NCBI RefSeq assembly: GCF_000151665.1 | Contig: NW_013171867.1 | Location: 64,946 to 128,945 of the forward strand | Direction of reading: 5' to 3' | Origin: Blastocystis hominis | Lineage: Eukaryota > Sar > Bigyra > Opalinata > Blastocystidae | DNA: 64,000 nt | Part shown: piece after piece, positions 45,093 through 55,171 of the stretch | Numbering within the stretch: the stretch's first letter is position 1 | Layout of the letters: each line of letters starts with the position of its first letter | Notes under the pieces: generated by a model | What the model saw: the letters and a program-made list of their open reading frames with translations, nothing else | Told to the model about the DNA's origin: nothing | The model's database searches: none | Translations under genes and position numbers: made by a program

Positions 45093-46578
45093 CATGTCTT
45101 TTAATTTGAAAATCGGGTCTTTTGTTTGTTTTCAAAGTTTTATGAAGGAGTCTGTGGAGTTGCCTCACTTTGTGGAGGATCGAGCGATCGACTCCGAACC
45201 TGTTTATATTGCAAAGTATTCGCACAATGGACAGCTTTTGGCTGTAGTTCACACAGACTATTCTCTCTCTATTTGGGATGCAAACGATATTCTAGTCAAT
45301 ACCTATGAACAAGCTTTTTTCACACAAAAGACGCATAGCGACCCCAACTCGGTTCACCTCGTTTTTCTTGATTGGTCTGCCAGCGATCGCTATCTCTATT
45401 TTATCGGAGACTGCGTTGGGTTTCTCATCGATATTTATGGAAGCAAGAAGGATGCGCGGAGTTTTACGTCGATTTTGATTCGTTTTAATTTATACATAGA
45501 TTTGATCAACCCTTAAATTCCTTTTCTGCTCATCCGGAGGAAGATATGTTGTGCCTTGTGACTTGTCTTGACAAACTAATCGAAGTCGATATCCAGAAAG
45601 ACACAACACGAACACTGCTCAACTACCGAGACAGATTTCGCTCTGACACAACCCGAAGAACTTCCCTTCCTTCGTATGCACAATATACTGGGTTTGACAA
45701 TCTAATCTTGCTCTGTGTGCAGGGTTATCTCTGCTTGGTAAACCAAAGCGGGGAGATCATAAACGAGTGTCTACTCAAGTTTTCGCCCCTCTTTCAGCAG
45801 CGAGTTTGCATCAACCGCGAAGACCGCACCTGCATTGTAGCGCGCCGTTCCGAGCTTTTGACCATTTCATTGCCCTCGATGGAGATTATCTCGTCCTACC
45901 GCGATTCCGTAAACGATTCTCCCTGGAAGTGTGTGGAGAGTCTTCCCTCCCAGAAGCTCGTAATGGCGATGCCAGAGAACTACGTGCTCGATGGTCCTGT
46001 GTTTTACATCATGCCTCCTGAGAACGGAGTGGACGTGGTGATCTACCGAGAGCCCAAGCAGCGCATGGCGTGGGGTCTGCTTCATCCCTCGGGAAACAGC
46101 ATTCTCTTCTGCACGGACCAGCGCGAATTGCTGCTGTATCGCAACGAGGATCGCACGATTCATTGGAACGTAGATGAGCGGCAAGCAGCCTCCTTTCTAG
46201 GGTCCCATGTATCCTTATCATTTCACGTACCTCAAGAAAAACGAGCAGGGACCGTCCACGATGGAGCCTTCTTTCGAAGCGGACTATTTCCCGATCAGTG
46301 ATCGCGGCATTGAGTTCATGCAGTGTGAGGTCCTGGGTCCAGTCCGGAAATCGGAAGGAACCGAGGATTCGAATGGAGTGCTGGGATCGAAGAGGACAAA
46401 GAGGGATGATCGTATCGACAAGGCAAGCGAACTTCATCCAATCGACTTGTTCTGTGACTGTCCAGAGAAACCGCAAGTTTTCTATATGCACCTCGTAGCG
46501 GAGGATCCAGAGCGCGCGGTGCTGCATCATGAGAACATGCTCCCTGATCCCCTTGATGATATTTACAATCGTGTGTAA
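45093..46578 (+). CDS. RBBP5: COMPASS/MLL complex WD40 subunit RbBP5 (Swd1)
   Basis: Scaffold WD40 propeller of H3K4 methyltransferase complexes. Starts MSFNLKIGSF; the first blades give KYSHNGQLLAVVHTDYSLSI and VFLDWSASDRYLYFIGD. RDSVNDSPWKCVESL and GLLHPSGNSILFCTDQRELL match the RbBP5 region before the hinge. After a 31-nt intron, YPYHFTYLKKNEQG and a DYFPI acidic segment match the activation segment/hinge. Two introns (32 and 31 nt). Stop TAA 46576-46578. The poly(A) motif at 45123-45130 within its first codons probably belongs to the CBP gene upstream. Confidence 0.78.
45123..45130 (+). terminator. TGTTTGTT inside the start of the RbBP5 gene
   Basis: Exact motif 56 bases after the CBP stop and 30 bases into the RbBP5 reading frame. 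It would give CBP a 3' UTR overlapping its neighbour. Confidence 0.45.
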
Positions 46579-46618
46579 AGTGGTTTGTTGAAATACCTGT
46601 TAAAAAGGCAGTATACAA

Positions 46619-46692
46619 GCACGCATAGCCTAATTGGATAAGGCGCTTGCCTACGGAGCAAGAGATTGTGGGTTCAAGTCCCACTGTGTGCT
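46619..46692 (+). tRNA. tRNA-Arg (ACG)
   Basis: Acceptor GCACGCA/TGTGTGC, D arm AGCCTAATTGGATAAGGCG, anticodon stem CTTGC/GCAAG with loop CTACGGA and anticodon ACG at 46653-46655, T arm TGTGGG-TTCAAGT-CCCAC. No intron. A T-rich tract follows directly. It starts 40 bases after the RbBP5 stop. Confidence 0.94.
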
Positions 46693-46927
46693 TTCTTTTT
46701 TGCTTTTATTCCTTTCCAACGACGATTCTTCGAATCCCACTTTTATATTCCACCCTTCCTCCTATTCCGGTTTCGGCCTCGTTTCGCCCAGTAGATCGCT
46801 GTATAGAATTGATCACCTTCTTTTTCAAACAATTCGTTCTTATCTTTTCTTTTTCCCCGCTTGAGTGTTTGCCATTTCAACTTTTCCTTTCCTGTTGAAG
46901 TAGCCTCCGTTTTCCTGTCTTAAGCCA

Positions 46928-48521
46928 ATGAAACCAGATAAGGCGTTTCGAAGTAATCAGCAAGTGCTTAGAAGATCGATAAACAAGAGGAATGCTATAA
47001 CGAAGCATTCGAGTTTGAAATCAGAAAAATCGACTCCAGCACCAAAGAACGATCGATTCAAAAGAAGACTCGATATCAATCAAGCGATTATTGAGGCGTT
47101 GGATGACTATACAGCGGAACATGTCGATGAGTATTCAAGGTATCAAAAAGAGCTTCTTCTTTCGCCTCCAATTTACGAGAAGAAGTCATCCAACACAGAG
47201 AAGCTGTCTTCCCAAAAGAAAACGAAAAGGACTCACAGTTTTGATATTCAGACTCACAAATCTCCTGTTCTGAGTGCAAAAAAGGCACCACCAGTTCATG
47301 ACGAGCTTCCGCCGCTGGAACCTTTGAGTTTGCGTGTAAAAGTTAAAAGTGTAGGACCAACAGGTAACAGTCGGTAATCTGTGTGTGAGGAATAGAGGAA
47401 GATTTTGTGAATCAAGCAAAAACGCTCTACCGCAATCTATTCAAGGGCGGCTCGACGCTTCCTACGAAGTCCCTATTCTCTGCAGAGCAGGAAAAAGAGC
47501 TCAAGCAACTCTTGCTCAAGATTGTTCGTTCGAACGGGTCTCTTCCCGGTACCAACGAGGAACCTGTGCTGTTCTACTTCTCAAACAGCGCGATTTCTCG
47601 CTTGCTGGACGCGCTCCGTTACGAAAACCCCTACGGTCTGAGCATTCGAAGCTCTGTTCTCGAAGCTCTGGCTCGCTACGATATGAGTTTCCATCGCTTG
47701 ATCAGTCATGGCTTGCACGAATATCTGCTCCAATACGTGATGGACGAGCGTGGTCTGCGAGACAACGACGGTTGGCCAGAGAGCGAGGTGTGAACTATAG
47801 ACGATTTCGCGACGATTCATCAGCAGATCGGCGGGATCCATCGCTATGTGATGTTGCTGCGCGTGCTGACAGACGTAGACGTGCGCAATGGCGTGAACGA
47901 TAGCTCTTTCGTCAGGACATAGCGCGCTGCGCGCCTTCCACCCCGCAGGAGTTCCAGCAATGCTTGAGCCAAGTGCAAACGCTTTTGAAGAGCGTGGAGT
48001 GTCTGCTTCGAACGCGATCGGGCGTGTCCAAATACGCGGAGCTTCTCTCGTCGGTGACGATTTCTCTGTTTTCGCTGGCTCCCTCGCAAATCCCCTCGTT
48101 TTACTCGTTTGTTTTGCAGCATTGGCCAATGTACAACTCGGAGAAAGTAGCGGTGAAGGCGGTGGGGAACGCGTAGATCGTGTCGTTCATCGACCTGCTC
48201 GAAAACCTGATGGCCTCTTCGCCTCCGCTGAATCTGACGCCCTTTTTGCGCGACATCGCTCGCAAAGTGTTCAAGAAAGTGTGTCGCGAGCTGCTCGGAA
48301 GCCACCTGGTGGTCAGCAAGCGCGCTGCGTATTTCCTGCAGAATTATTATCTCCGAAGCAACTATATCGCGATGGACGACGCCATTCTAACGACTGTGAA
48401 GAAGACGCTGAACGAGGGAAGTAGGCTTCGGAAGGGCGATCGAAGTGTAGTGGATCACTGGAACGAAGTCGTCGCGATGGCCTGCGATAAAGCATTCGAT
48501 ATGATTTTAGATGCCCTCTAG
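46928..48521 (+). CDS. PPP2R5: PP2A regulatory subunit B56 (B')
   Basis: HEAT-like targeting subunit of protein phosphatase 2A. The N-terminus is basic and disordered (KPDKAFRSNQQVLRR...). Spliced blocks include LLDALRYENPYGLSI, QIGGIHRYVMLLRV, FYSFVLQHWPMYNSEK then IVSFIDLLENLM (family [22 protein letters not shown]), SHLVVSKRAAYFLQNYYL and MDHWNEVVAMACDKAF (family KTHWNKTIHGLIYNAL). Introns: 32, 36, 38, 30 and 30 nt. Stop TAG 48519-48521. The N-terminal half is divergent. Confidence 0.75.
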
Positions 48522-48547
48522 TCATTTACTCCCATGTACAATTGGCT

Positions 48548-48563
48548 TGTTTCTTCACAAACA
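48548..48563. terminator. Shared bidirectional poly(A) element of B56 and UTP14
   Basis: TGTTTCTTCACAAACA: TGTTTCTT on plus after the B56 stop, TGTTTGTG on minus after the UTP14 stop. Confidence 0.6.
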
Positions 48564-48596
48564 CTCTATAAAAGACAAAAAACGCTTCTTGCTTGC

Positions 48597-51088
48597 TCAC
48601 TTTCGATGTCGCTTTGGCATTTTGATCGGATCGATGATCGTTCCCATGCGCGTCTTCACTTCCGGCTTCGTCAAACTCAAGAACGAGCTCTTGCTGTTCC
48701 ACTCTCTTCCCAGCGGCTTCCGCATCGCGCGTTCGTACTGTTCGCGCGACGTAAACGGGAACGGCACGCCCTCCACGCGCATCGCGCGCTCCCTTGCCTC
48801 CGCCTTTTGATTGATAATCACATGTTCCAAGTGCGAATCGCTTCGTTCCGGCATCTCCACTTCCGGCTTCGGTTCGCGGCGTCTTCGCTTCGGCTTCGGC
48901 GCATCCTATCCATCAACCCGGACCTCTGTTTCCACGATTCCAGCCCAGCTGCCCCAGCCCTCCATCTCCCAATCGTTCTGGATGTGATGTTTCTCCTTGT
49001 ACTCCTCCCTCTCTCGCTCGATCACCTCCGCCTTCGTCTCCGCGAACTCTTGCTCCGCTCCTGCATCCGCGAACGCCTGCGCCATGAGCGCTTCTTGGTC
49101 CAATTCGTCCTCGAACCCCAGGATTCCCTTCACCGGTCCCTTTCGTTTCGGTTCCGACGATTTCTCGATGATTACCACCTTCGGACCCTTGTCATCCTCC
49201 GGTTTCTCCGGTTTCCCTGGTTTCCCTGGTTTCCCTGATTCGGTGGACGGCGTTTTCTGCATGGATCCATCCTGGTTCATCCGCGCCGTTCGCTTCGCAG
49301 AGGCTCGTTCCTATCTCTGAGGTTTCCCCAGTTTCCCCACTTCCAGTCTGGCGACAGCGGCCTGCACATCCACGCCGTCCTCCTCCTTCTCCTTCTCCTT
49401 CGTCCCTCGCTCTCCATGACTCACGTTATCACGCGCTGCCGCCAGCCACGGATTCTCCCCCGCGGGTTCGTCCAGCAGCGCGTCATCCGCCTCCGATTCC
49501 CCGCGGGATCCCGCTTCGGCTTCGCTGAGATCGTCCAGCAAATGGCTTCGCGAGTCCTTCGGCTCTGCCGCGTTGTCTTGGACCGAACTGGGAATTGCCG
49601 AGTCGTCCTCGAAGAGGCTGGGAATTGCCGGAGCCTCGAAGAGCGGCTTGACGGTGATCGGGTCCTTCACCTCCAGGCTTTTCCCTTCGCGCTTCGCTCT
49701 CCGCACCACGCCGCCGCTCAGCGCTTCGCGGATCGCCGCCGCCTTCTCCGATTCCTCCTCCTCCTTCTCTGGTTTCCCCAGTTTCTCCGATTTCTCCTCT
49801 TCTGGGTCGGATTCCCGCGATTCGTGCTCGAATTCCTGGTCGAACTCCTTCTCTTCCTGCAGCGCCTGGATGAGTTTCTGCGCTTCTTGGCGGGCTTCTT
49901 CGCGTTGCCGCTGCAGCGCGCGCTTCATGAAGTCCATCCTGCGTCCCACGCCCCCTCGCTGCCCTACTGGAACACGCCGCGCTGCGTCGTCGCCGCGTCC
50001 CCGTCGATTTCCGCGAGAACCGACTGCGCCTCCCGCAGCAACGCGTCGTTCCCCGCGGTTTCCGCGTCGTCGCTCGAGGAGTCCGCGTCGTTCTCGCCTT
50101 CGATGCGTCGGCGAAGACGCTCGCCCTCGCGCAGCTGCTCGTTGATCGCTTCCTACGCTGGGATCTGCAGGGAACGCCTACGCGAGTCGCGGCGTTCGCC
50201 ATGCCGCCGTGCTGCAGCGCGCGTTTCACCCACTATACATCACGCAGAAAACCGCGGAACCCACCTTGGAGGTGTTCTTGTGCTTCAGCGACATGCGCTC
50301 TTGCACACGCTTGAGAGCGTCCTTCTCGAGGAGCTCGCGGTAGAGCTCGGGGTCGGTTTGTTTCAGCATCTAGGCGATGAATGATGATTGGACGGAGAAC
50401 AACCTCACGCTCCTCGGCTTTGCGCTTCTCCTCGGCTTTCTTGTGGATCTTTCGGTACTTCTTGCTCTTGATCTTGTTGATTCGCTTGTTTTTCTGCTCT
50501 TGGTAGAACAAGATCGACTTCATCTGGGCGAGCTCGCGATTCCGCGCTCGGACCTCTTCGACACTGAGTTTGTTCAACTCCAAGTCTTGGCTCTCCTTGT
50601 CACGCACTCCTTTCTCCTTCATTTCACTCTTCTCCAAAATCTGATTCTAACTCCAAACCTATATGCACGTACCACATCGATCTCCTTTTCTAGTTCGGTT
50701 GTTGGCTCAAACTTCGAGGCTAACGAGTTGGAGGATGTCTTGAAGCTGTTTGGAGCTGCGTCTTCAAAGCGGAGAAAGTCTTCATTTCGGTTTTTCAAAA
50801 CGATCCCTCCCCACAGAGATACTTGGCCTTTGCTTTCTTCGTATGCAACCTAGAAAAGAATCGCATTAAGAATCAAAAGGTACATTTCTTTCCAACTTTT
50901 CTCGCTGATGGCGAGGCAATGCTGCCGACACTTTTGTCTATGCAATCATTCCACTGTAACAAGCATAATACTTTTGATTTTGAAATCTGAGTCACTTTCT
51001 GTCGCAAACTACTAAACTCGGCAGAATCACCAAGTTGGCCGACGAGTGCCTCCATACTAAGTCCTTGCTCTTTCGGAGTTCCGCTCAT
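48597..51088 (-). CDS. UTP14: Small-subunit processome protein UTP14
   Basis: Component of the U3 snoRNP processome for 18S rRNA maturation; activates the helicase Dhr1. Starts MSGTPKEQGLSMEALVGQL. LWGGIVLKNRNEDFLRFED (family WDPVVLKNR) follows, then the highly basic FYQEQKNKRINKIKSKKYRK, ELLEKDALKRVQERMSLKHK, ATREAINEQLREGERL, the NPWL signature, and WEMEGWGSWAGI (family LPGWGSWAG). The C-terminus ends KMPKRHRK, TGA 48599-48597. About nine introns of 29-38 nt. The gene is GC-rich compared with neighbours, chiefly through Glu/Lys/Ala codons. Confidence 0.92.
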
Positions 51089-51177
51089 AGTGCAAACTTA
51101 AACGAATGGGACAGAATTGTTGACTTGGTCAATCGCAGACAAAAATCCCCCGAAAAATGGAATTGCAAAAGTATGGA

Positions 51178-51185
51178 AACAAACA
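51178..51185 (-). terminator. Poly(A) motif TGTTTGTT of the aspartyl aminopeptidase
   Basis: Spaced four bases from the last T of an otherwise stop-less frame. It implies the truncated gene is, or recently was, transcribed and processed normally. Confidence 0.65.
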
Positions 51186-51189
51186 ATCC

Positions 51190-52301
51190 AAAACTCTTCT
51201 CCCAGCTTCATATTCTTCTCGATCGTTCCCCACTCGCGATAGAACGCCTCGGCGATCTTCACTCCCGTCTCGATATCCTTCGTTCCGCACATCTCTCGAA
51301 TACTGTGCATCGCGAGCTGCGGAATGCCGCAATCCGCCGTGAGAACTCCGAGCTGCGTGCTGATGCGCGGTCCGACGGTCGATCCCTCCCTCATATCCTG
51401 CTTCTTGACGGAGGACTGGAGATCGAGGCGGTTCTTCTTGCAGAGATAACGCATGACGGCAGCGGAGGGAGCGGACGTCGCCATGTTCTGCGAGGCAGCG
51501 AAGGACATCACGACGCCCTTGTTGAGGATGCAGCGATGGTTGCTCTCGGTCTTGTCGCTGTACTCCGGATTGAAGGCGTGCGAGACGTCCTAGCCATCAA
51601 AGAAAAGAACAAAAAAGCGACGTAGGACAGCAAGAACGACTTGCGAATGGCCTGGCTGACGTTCGATTCGCCCGACAATTGACTGATGATCGTGCGAAGA
51701 CTCGTGCTCTCCGCGCCGGCAAGCGAAGCAGAGCCGATTTCCTCGTGGTCGAAGAGGGCGAGCACGCGAACCATGTGGTCGTCGGCGACTGGCTGCTCGA
51801 GAGACTGCAGGAATCCGTGCAGACCGCAGTAGGTCATCGAGAGATTGTCGATCTTGCCGCTGAAGATGAATTCGTCGTGGATTCCGCCGATGGTTGCGGG
51901 CTAGAAGGGATGATGCGAGACAAGAGAGAAGGTACGGTTGGATCGTAGAGATAGCAGTCCATGTCAAGAACAGATTCGGCAGAGACGCCGGCCTCCTTGC
52001 AGATCAAGTCGACGAGCTCTTTGGGGTGGCGATTGTAAATGTCCACTTCGCTCTCCTTCTCGTCCAGGGAACCAAGACCAAAGATGGGGAGAAGTTGCGT
52101 TTCCTTGTTGAACTCCACTCTGTCACCCTTTCGCTCCTTTTCATCGGAGAGATGAATGGCAAGCGATGGAATAAAGCACAAAGCTTTATGGAGATCGAAT
52201 ATCTTGGTTTCAATGCGGCCTACTTGGTAATTGTAGTGCATCTTTCGAAGAATCAGCGTGAGAGATATTTTATTCTCCTGCTGATAATAATAATATCTCA
52301 T
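51190..52301 (-). CDS. DNPEP: Aspartyl aminopeptidase (M18), 5'-truncated; stop made by polyadenylation
   Basis: Metallo-aminopeptidase. Matched blocks: CFIPSLAIHL, FNKETQLLPIFG, VLDMDCYLYDPT, DEFIFSGKIDNL (metal-bridging Asp), LFDHEEIGS (catalytic Glu and ligand), DVSHAFNPEYSDK (Asp ligand), AMHSIREM (His ligand). Introns of 35 and 32 nt. The family's N-terminal third, with the GAHTDSP His ligand and WFDRD, is absent; sequence upstream to the next gene (52302-52551) does not contain it. So this is a fragment, a pseudogene, or a radically rearranged gene. At the 3' end there is no stop: GAG TTT T (51190), GGAT, then TGTTTGTT (51185-51178), giving UAA after GEEF. Confidence 0.75.
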
Positions 52302-52551
52302 CAAATTTAAAAATTGATTTAGAATGTGCTATTTCTGATTCATTCATATTGTTTGCAATTCAGTTATAGGTTCCTACTTAAGTCAATTCGGTGACGATTT
52401 TTCATGAATAAATATCACCAATATACATTTTAACCTAAGATTCTAGCAATAGGACATAGTATTGGCAAACGAGCCAATCAACAAGAATAGCCTAGTTGAA
52501 CAAAAAGGAGAGTTTTAATGACTCTTTTACTATATAAATTATATATTATTT

Positions 52552-52920
52552 CTATGATTTTTGTTCACCACTTACAGAATTCTCATTCTGAGCTTCAGAC
52601 TCCAATTGTAATGCAATTTGTTCAAATCCACACATTTCCAATGCTTTCATAATATAGGCAGGTTGAAGTGTTGACTTCTTATGCGATTTTGCTATTTCAC
52701 ATGCTCTTTTACATTACAACCCAACAATATATGTACGCTGCTGTGATATAATGCACAAATATATTAGTGGACAACACAATTGAATCGCGTGCCTCTTTTG
52801 AAAGCTATGATAAATAGATTTCGCCATAATTACTTGATATTTATCAGATAATACTCTGCGAAATTCTTTGAGTACTATGGACGGTTGCAACGTCTCGATA
52901 TTCGTGTTTTCCTCTTCCAT
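52552..52920 (-). CDS. POLE3: Histone-fold protein, POLE3/Dr1 type
   Basis: Two introns (29 and 31 nt) yield about 102 residues: LQPSIVLKEFRRVLSDKYQ, LSKEARDSIVLSTNIFVHYI, CEIAKSHKKSTLQPAYIMKA and LEMCGFEQIALQL. This is the NF-YB-like histone fold. The SKEARxxI segment and the block after it are closest to POLE3/CHRAC17, a DNA polymerase epsilon and chromatin-remodelling subunit; Dr1 is the alternative. Start ATG 52920-52918, stop TAG 52554-52552. Confidence 0.7.
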
Positions 52921-53443
52921 ATCAGCTACAGTATGACAGTATGCTTAATATGCAAGATTCTAATCCGTTTTTGAAATGTGAGAATGACTTTGTCGTTTTG
53001 CTTTTTAGTTTATGTTTTGTATAAATGATCGAAACTAGCAATACGAATTTTCTTTTTTCAACTAATTGTTTTTCGAATGTGGTGTCAATTCATTAATTAT
53101 CAACTCATTATTTAACTATGATAATCCTAAATCTATCCGGGGCATGGTTGAGTAAATTAACTAATTATGCCAATACTGTTCATTTGAATAGAATAGCAGC
53201 TTCTACGCTTCTATTCACCTGATTACTTTTAAATGCTTCCCAACGTTAATGTCTTGTTTTGTGTGTTTTTCTTCCCATTTCCTTTGTAGCAGTCGTTACT
53301 CTATTTAACCTAAAACAAAAGCATTCTGAATAGCCTGAAAGCTATTTGTGTTTGATTACCCAGCCAATCAGGTGACGCATGTTATCCGGGAGTTTCATGA
53401 TTATTGAATGGTGAAGTAAGGCATATTTTATCACTCTATAAGA
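52921..53443. other. Divergent intergenic interval
   Basis: AT-rich promoter region between POLE3 (-) and the surface protein (+). No gene, repeat or RNA recognised. Confidence 0.5.
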
Positions 53444-55144
53444 ATGAAGACTGCTACTCTTGCTGTTTTTACTCTTGCTGTTCTTGCCTGTATTGCTCGG
53501 ACAGCTCAGGGCACCTGCACTGACGAAACTTTCGGAACTGTGGAAGATGGTGAAACCGCTTATGCTGCTTGCCCTGTTAGTCAGGACGGATACCAGTCTG
53601 CCCTTTGTACGGGTGGAAGCTATGGTGAGGCTGATGTTTCGCACTGCACCGATAGAGGTGTCACCGTGTTCTCTTATGGTATTGCTAGCGCCTCGTTCTT
53701 TGTTGGCCACACCATCATCGATATGGCCTTGAAGACTGACGGATCGATGGCCAGCTATACTATTGATCCTGCTCTTCCCGAGGGTTTGAATTTTGATTCT
53801 GCTTCTGGTGTTATTTCCGGAACTCCTTCTGTGGCTGCTGAGGCTATGCCTTACACTGTCACTGGTGTTCCTACTGCCGGAGGTTCTGGTCCTTCCACGA
53901 TGATTACGATTTCTGTGTCTGTGGTGATGTGCCCTGCCCTTGATTCGTTCCCTACCGTGGCTAGTGGTGAGACTTCTTCCTCTACCACTGCTTGCCCTGC
54001 GGGAACTCAGGGAACTGCCACTCGTCTCTGCACCGATGGTTTCTTTGGAAACATTGATACTTCGGGCTGCGTGGCGCTGGCTCCTCAGGGTCTGTCGTAC
54101 TCTGGAACCACGTCTGTTAAGCGTAACACTCCTATTGTTCTGGAGCCTCATTACCAGAACGCGGTCACTTCTTTCGAAGTGTCGAGCGGTACTCTCCCCG
54201 CTGGAGTGACTCTGTCTTCGGAAACCGGAACGATCTCCGGAGTTCCTACTGCCACTGGTTCTTCTGTTGTGACGATCCGTGCCAATGGCTCTGGTTCCTC
54301 CACCACGACTGTGTCGATCAGCGTTACTTCTGCTTCGTGCTCGGGTCTGCAGGATAAGAACGGTGGATCTGTCACCATTAATCACAACAGCCAGATTAAC
54401 TTCGACTGCGAAGAGGGTTATACTGGCACTTGGAGTTACACTTGCCAGGATGGAGTGTACAAGAACAAGTTTGAGGGTCTTTGCCAGGCCTCCAGACCCA
54501 CTCAGTTCAGCTATGCTCGTTCTACTTTCAATCTGAAGGTCGGCGAGCAGATGTACTCGGGTCGTCCTACTTGGAGTGGTGTTGCTAAGGTGTTCACCGC
54601 TACGAATTTGCCTGAGGGCTTCACGATTGATACTTCCACTGGTATCATTACGGGTTCTTCCTCCTCTGCCTATGATGTTATCCAGTCGGTCACTGTTTAT
54701 GCGATGGTGAGCGAGAGTGCTACTCCTTCTCAGAAAGCTTCTACCACTGTCTCGATTATGGTCAGCGATTACGAGTGCAGCGGAGTGACTGAGTTCGATA
54801 CCAAGAAGGTGGGAGGTACTAGCGAGTACAAGTGCCCTGAGAGCGAGGGCTACGAGGGAACGATGAAGCGAAAGTGCGTTATGGTGGACGACAACACAAG
54901 AGCGGAGTGGGCTTTGCCTGAATCTCACTGCCAGCTTAAGCCGGACTTCACTTTTGTCTATATTGGTGGTATTGTCTTCGTCGTCTGTTTGATCATCATG
55001 ATCATTGGACTGATTGTGAAGTCGAGCCGTTCGAGAACCAAGTCGCAGAAGAAGAATCTGTCCAAGACCACTTCGAAGCCTGCTCCCAAGGCCGTGCCCA
55101 AGACAGCTCCAGTCCACAAGGCTCCTGCGAAGGTCACAATTTAA
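53444..55144 (+). CDS. Single-exon type I surface protein with Ig-like repeats
   Basis: Starts with a signal peptide, MKTATLAVFTLAVLACIART, with cleavage near AQG. Three units follow, each a Cys-rich module (CPxxxxGYQSALCTGG...; CPAGTQGTATRLCTDG...; CEEGYTGTWSYTCQDG) plus a putative-Ig (He_PIG-like) domain marked by LPEGLNFDSASGVISGTP, LPAGVTLSSETGTISGVP and LPEGFTIDTSTGIITGSS. A fourth Cys module precedes one TM (IGGIVFVVCLIIMIIGLIV) and a Lys-rich cytoplasmic tail. 566 residues, no intron, TAA 55142-55144. Intronlessness among intron-rich neighbours, and a domain type common in bacteria, suggest transfer or a retrocopy. An adhesion or cell-surface role is likely. Confidence 0.8.
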   Translation: MKTATLAVFTLAVLACIARTAQGTCTDETFGTVEDGETAYAACPVSQDGYQSALCTGGSYGEADVSHCTDRGVTVFSYGIASASFFVGHTIIDMALKTDGSMASYTIDPALPEGLNFDSASGVISGTPSVAAEAMPYTVTGVPTAGGSGPSTMITISVSVVMCPALDSFPTVASGETSSSTTACPAGTQGTATRLCTDGFFGNIDTSGCVALAPQGLSYSGTTSVKRNTPIVLEPHYQNAVTSFEVSSGTLPAGVTLSSETGTISGVPTATGSSVVTIRANGSGSSTTTVSISVTSASCSGLQDKNGGSVTINHNSQINFDCEEGYTGTWSYTCQDGVYKNKFEGLCQASRPTQFSYARSTFNLKVGEQMYSGRPTWSGVAKVFTATNLPEGFTIDTSTGIITGSSSSAYDVIQSVTVYAMVSESATPSQKASTTVSIMVSDYECSGVTEFDTKKVGGTSEYKCPESEGYEGTMKRKCVMVDDNTRAEWALPESHCQLKPDFTFVYIGGIVFVVCLIIMIIGLIVKSSRSRTKSQKKNLSKTTSKPAPKAVPKTAPVHKAPAKVTI

Positions 55145-55154
55145 ATTGTGGTTG

Positions 55155-55169
55155 TGTTTGTTTCAAACA
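55155..55169. terminator. Shared bidirectional poly(A) element of the surface protein and Sec16
   Basis: TGTTTGTTTCAAACA: TGTTTGTT on plus (55155-55162) and TGTTTGAA on minus (55169-55162). The minus copy lies four bases from the T of the Sec16 stop. Confidence 0.65.
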
Positions 55170-55171
55170 GA

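Noticed and set aside
53342-55117. A 591-codon minus-strand frame opposite the surface protein
   Set aside because: Composition is Ser/Arg/His rubbish from codon bias of the plus gene; no domain or splice structure.
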